Assembly (NCBI GenBank): GCA_027063215.1 | Contig: JAMOSE010000045.1 | Coordinates: 1 to 16,216, forward strand | DNA length: 16,216 bases | Direction: 5' to 3' | Source of the DNA: Sulfurimonas sp. | GTDB taxonomy: Bacteria; Campylobacterota; Campylobacteria; Campylobacterales; Sulfurimonadaceae | Shown: in pieces, positions 15,110-16,216 of the stretch | Layout: each line of letters begins with the position of its first letter | Numbering within the stretch: position 1 is the first letter of the stretch | Position numbers and translations under genes: made by a program | Notes under the pieces: model-generated | The model's input: the letters and a program-made list of their open reading frames with translations, nothing else | What the model was told of the DNA's origin: nothing | The model's database searches: none

Positions 15110-16216
15110 TGGCACCCTTGAGATGAAGTTCTTGTGTGCCTTGGCGCACAGCACGCATAAATTTTACGCCCGGATCTGCTTTTTTTGTTCTATATCCTTT
15201 ATCTTTTTCCAGCCACAAGGGATTTTTTTCCATCTCTCTGTACTCATGATGACCGATAAGGTAGGAGATAGTAGGATATTTTGCTTTAAGGTACTTTACA
15301 AGGGCAATATTTGCGCGTACTTGTTCTGCTGTGAGATCCTCTTTTTTGTTTTTTGCTCCACCGACATTTTCAATGCCAATGGCAGCGTAGTTTAGCCCTA
15401 TAACATGACGTGCCATCCAGTTGTCTGGCATAAGTTGATATATTGTGCCGTCACGATCAATGAGGTAGTGTGCAGAGACATTGAGCGCTGAGGCTGCGGC
15501 TATATCTTTTCTATCAGTTAAAAGTCTTTGGGGATAGAGCCGTTTGAAACTATCTTTTAAGTTCATAACTGCTGTCCAGTGCAAGACAATGATTTTTGGA
15601 GTGATTTTTATATCTTTTACATCAAGACCATAGTGTTTTTTGATGTAGGCTTTTGTCATTGTTTTGCGTTGATGTTTAAAAATAATGGGCTTTTGGATGA
15701 TGTTTTGGGCAGTATGGAGATTTGTTATACGCTTATTTGCCTCCTCTATGCGTGAGAGGGGAATTTTACCAGATTTTACTTGCGTGAGAATGGTATTTAT
15801 AAGCTCTTTTGTCGAATTATAAGAGAGTTGATTGCCAAAGAGTAGCATATCAACGTCTGCATTGATGGCAAGTGTAACAGCCTCTTTGAGTGAATAGTGT
15901 GCGCTTATAGCTTTCATCTGCATATCATCGCTGATAATGACACCCCTAAATCCAAGTTGCTCACGCAGAAGTTTTTGATTGACCTTACGTGAGAGGGTTG
16001 CTGGGTATTTGCTATCGAGCTCTCTGTTAAAAACGTGCGCTGTCATAATGGCACTCAGTTTTTGCTCACGCAACAGGATTTTATAGGGTTCTAGCTCTTT
16101 TTTACTCCATGTATTGCTAATATCTACAAAACCTTTATGAGAGTCCTGTAGTGAAGATCCATGCCCCGGAAAGTGTTTGGCTACAGAGATAATGTTGTTA
16201 GTTTTTTGTGCATCAA
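15102..16216 (-). CDS. nagZ: NagZ beta-N-acetylglucosaminidase fused to AmpD/AmiD-type amidase (5' end outside window)
   Basis: The frame stays open to the window edge; 370 residues are visible and the N-terminus is missing. The first ~165 belong to GH3 NagZ: KHFPGHGSSLQDSH (13-26, the His/Asp general acid-base motif), MTAHVFNRELDSKYPATLS, and GFRGVIISDDMQMKAI, whose first Asp (96) is the likely nucleophile. After a linker comes an Amidase_2 (PGRP/AmpD fold) domain: VLHWTA (zinc His212), SAHYLIDRDGTIYQLMPD, AIGIENVGG (Glu282), IGHHEY (His322) and KKADPG (Lys345, zinc Asp347). NagZ removes GlcNAc from GlcNAc-anhMurNAc-peptides; AmpD/AmiD cuts the lactyl-peptide amide. Both activities on one chain would turn muropeptide into GlcNAc, anhMurNAc and peptide. 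Its stop overlaps the start of the symporter gene. Cytosolic or exported location depends on the unseen N-terminus. Confidence 0.92.
   Translation of the reverse strand, partial: DAQKTNNIISVAKHFPGHGSSLQDSHKGFVDISNTWSKKELEPYKILLREQKLSAIMTAHVFNRELDSKYPATLSRKVNQKLLREQLGFRGVIISDDMQMKAISAHYSLKEAVTLAINADVDMLLFGNQLSYNSTKELINTILTQVKSGKIPLSRIEEANKRITNLHTAQNIIQKPIIFKHQRKTMTKAYIKKHYGLDVKDIKITPKIIVLHWTAVMNLKDSFKRLYPQRLLTDRKDIAAASALNVSAHYLIDRDGTIYQLMPDNWMARHVIGLNYAAIGIENVGGAKNKKEDLTAEQVRANIALVKYLKAKYPTISYLIGHHEYREMEKNPLWLEKDKGYRTKKADPGVKFMRAVRQGTQELHLKGANE

Noticed and set aside
15110..15154. Longer start for the SSS symporter
   Set aside because: The extra 15 residues are hydrophilic and lie within the NagZ-amidase gene; the ATG at 15109 has a Shine-Dalgarno and begins at the first membrane helix.
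16071..16073. TTG at 16073 as the start of an independent amidase-containing protein
   Set aside because: The same frame remains open to the window edge and encodes the NagZ active-site motif KHFPGHG...DSH upstream, so the TTG is an internal leucine codon.
1..16216. tRNA, rRNA, CRISPR array, insertion sequence or prophage
   Set aside because: No cloverleaf sequence, regularly spaced repeats, transposase or integrase motif was noticed; intergenic space is short and accounted for.

Overview
The window reads as chromosomal DNA of a free-living Campylobacterota (epsilonproteobacterium) of the Sulfurimonas/Sulfurovum type. This is inferred from the AT-rich, tightly packed genes with 4-14 base overlaps, the lysine-rich protein style, and the large FIST/PAS hybrid kinase and NIT-domain chemoreceptor. 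No rRNA or tRNA gene is present to confirm it. No transposase, phage gene or CRISPR array was seen.

Layout. (1) 1-2216: a divergent, apparently iron-regulated import locus. The 5' end of an ABC permease of the NitT/TauT type (minus strand) faces an outer-membrane beta-barrel gene and a periplasmic substrate-binding protein gene (plus strand). The 159-bp region between them carries three copies of a Fur-box-like 15-mer. (2) 2258-5694, minus strand: a four-gene operon in which every junction overlaps. It encodes a response regulator with a degenerate GGDEF domain, the sugar kinase AmgK, the uridylyltransferase MurU, and an exported MltB-family lytic transglycosylase. (3) 5772-9557, plus strand: a 1261-residue FIST-PAS-PAS-HisKA-HATPase-REC-Hpt hybrid kinase, divergent from that operon. 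(4) 9554-10639, minus strand: AnmK, the anhydro-MurNAc kinase. (5) 10769-13594, plus strand: a chemoreceptor with two tandem NIT sensor domains, divergent from anmK. The shared promoter region carries a perfect FNR/CRP-type palindrome. (6) 13652-16216, minus strand: an SSS-family sodium/solute symporter, preceded by and overlapping a NagZ glucosaminidase fused to an AmpD/AmiD-type amidase. The fusion gene runs off the window edge.

How the genes fit together. Setting aside the signalling genes, regions 2-6 look like a compact peptidoglycan recycling locus: MltB would release anhydro-muropeptides, NagZ-amidase would strip GlcNAc and peptide, the SSS symporter could import the sugar, AnmK would phosphorylate anhMurNAc, and AmgK plus MurU would return MurNAc to UDP-MurNAc without de novo synthesis. 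The MurNAc-6-phosphate phosphatase (MupP) that joins AnmK to AmgK in Pseudomonas is not in the window, and neither is an AmpG permease. Three sensory genes are interleaved with the recycling genes. The FIST kinase and the REC/degenerate-GGDEF protein share one divergent promoter region and are candidates for a signalling pair tied to wall recycling. The enzyme family calls are strong. The import step, the signalling link and the regulatory sites are inference.
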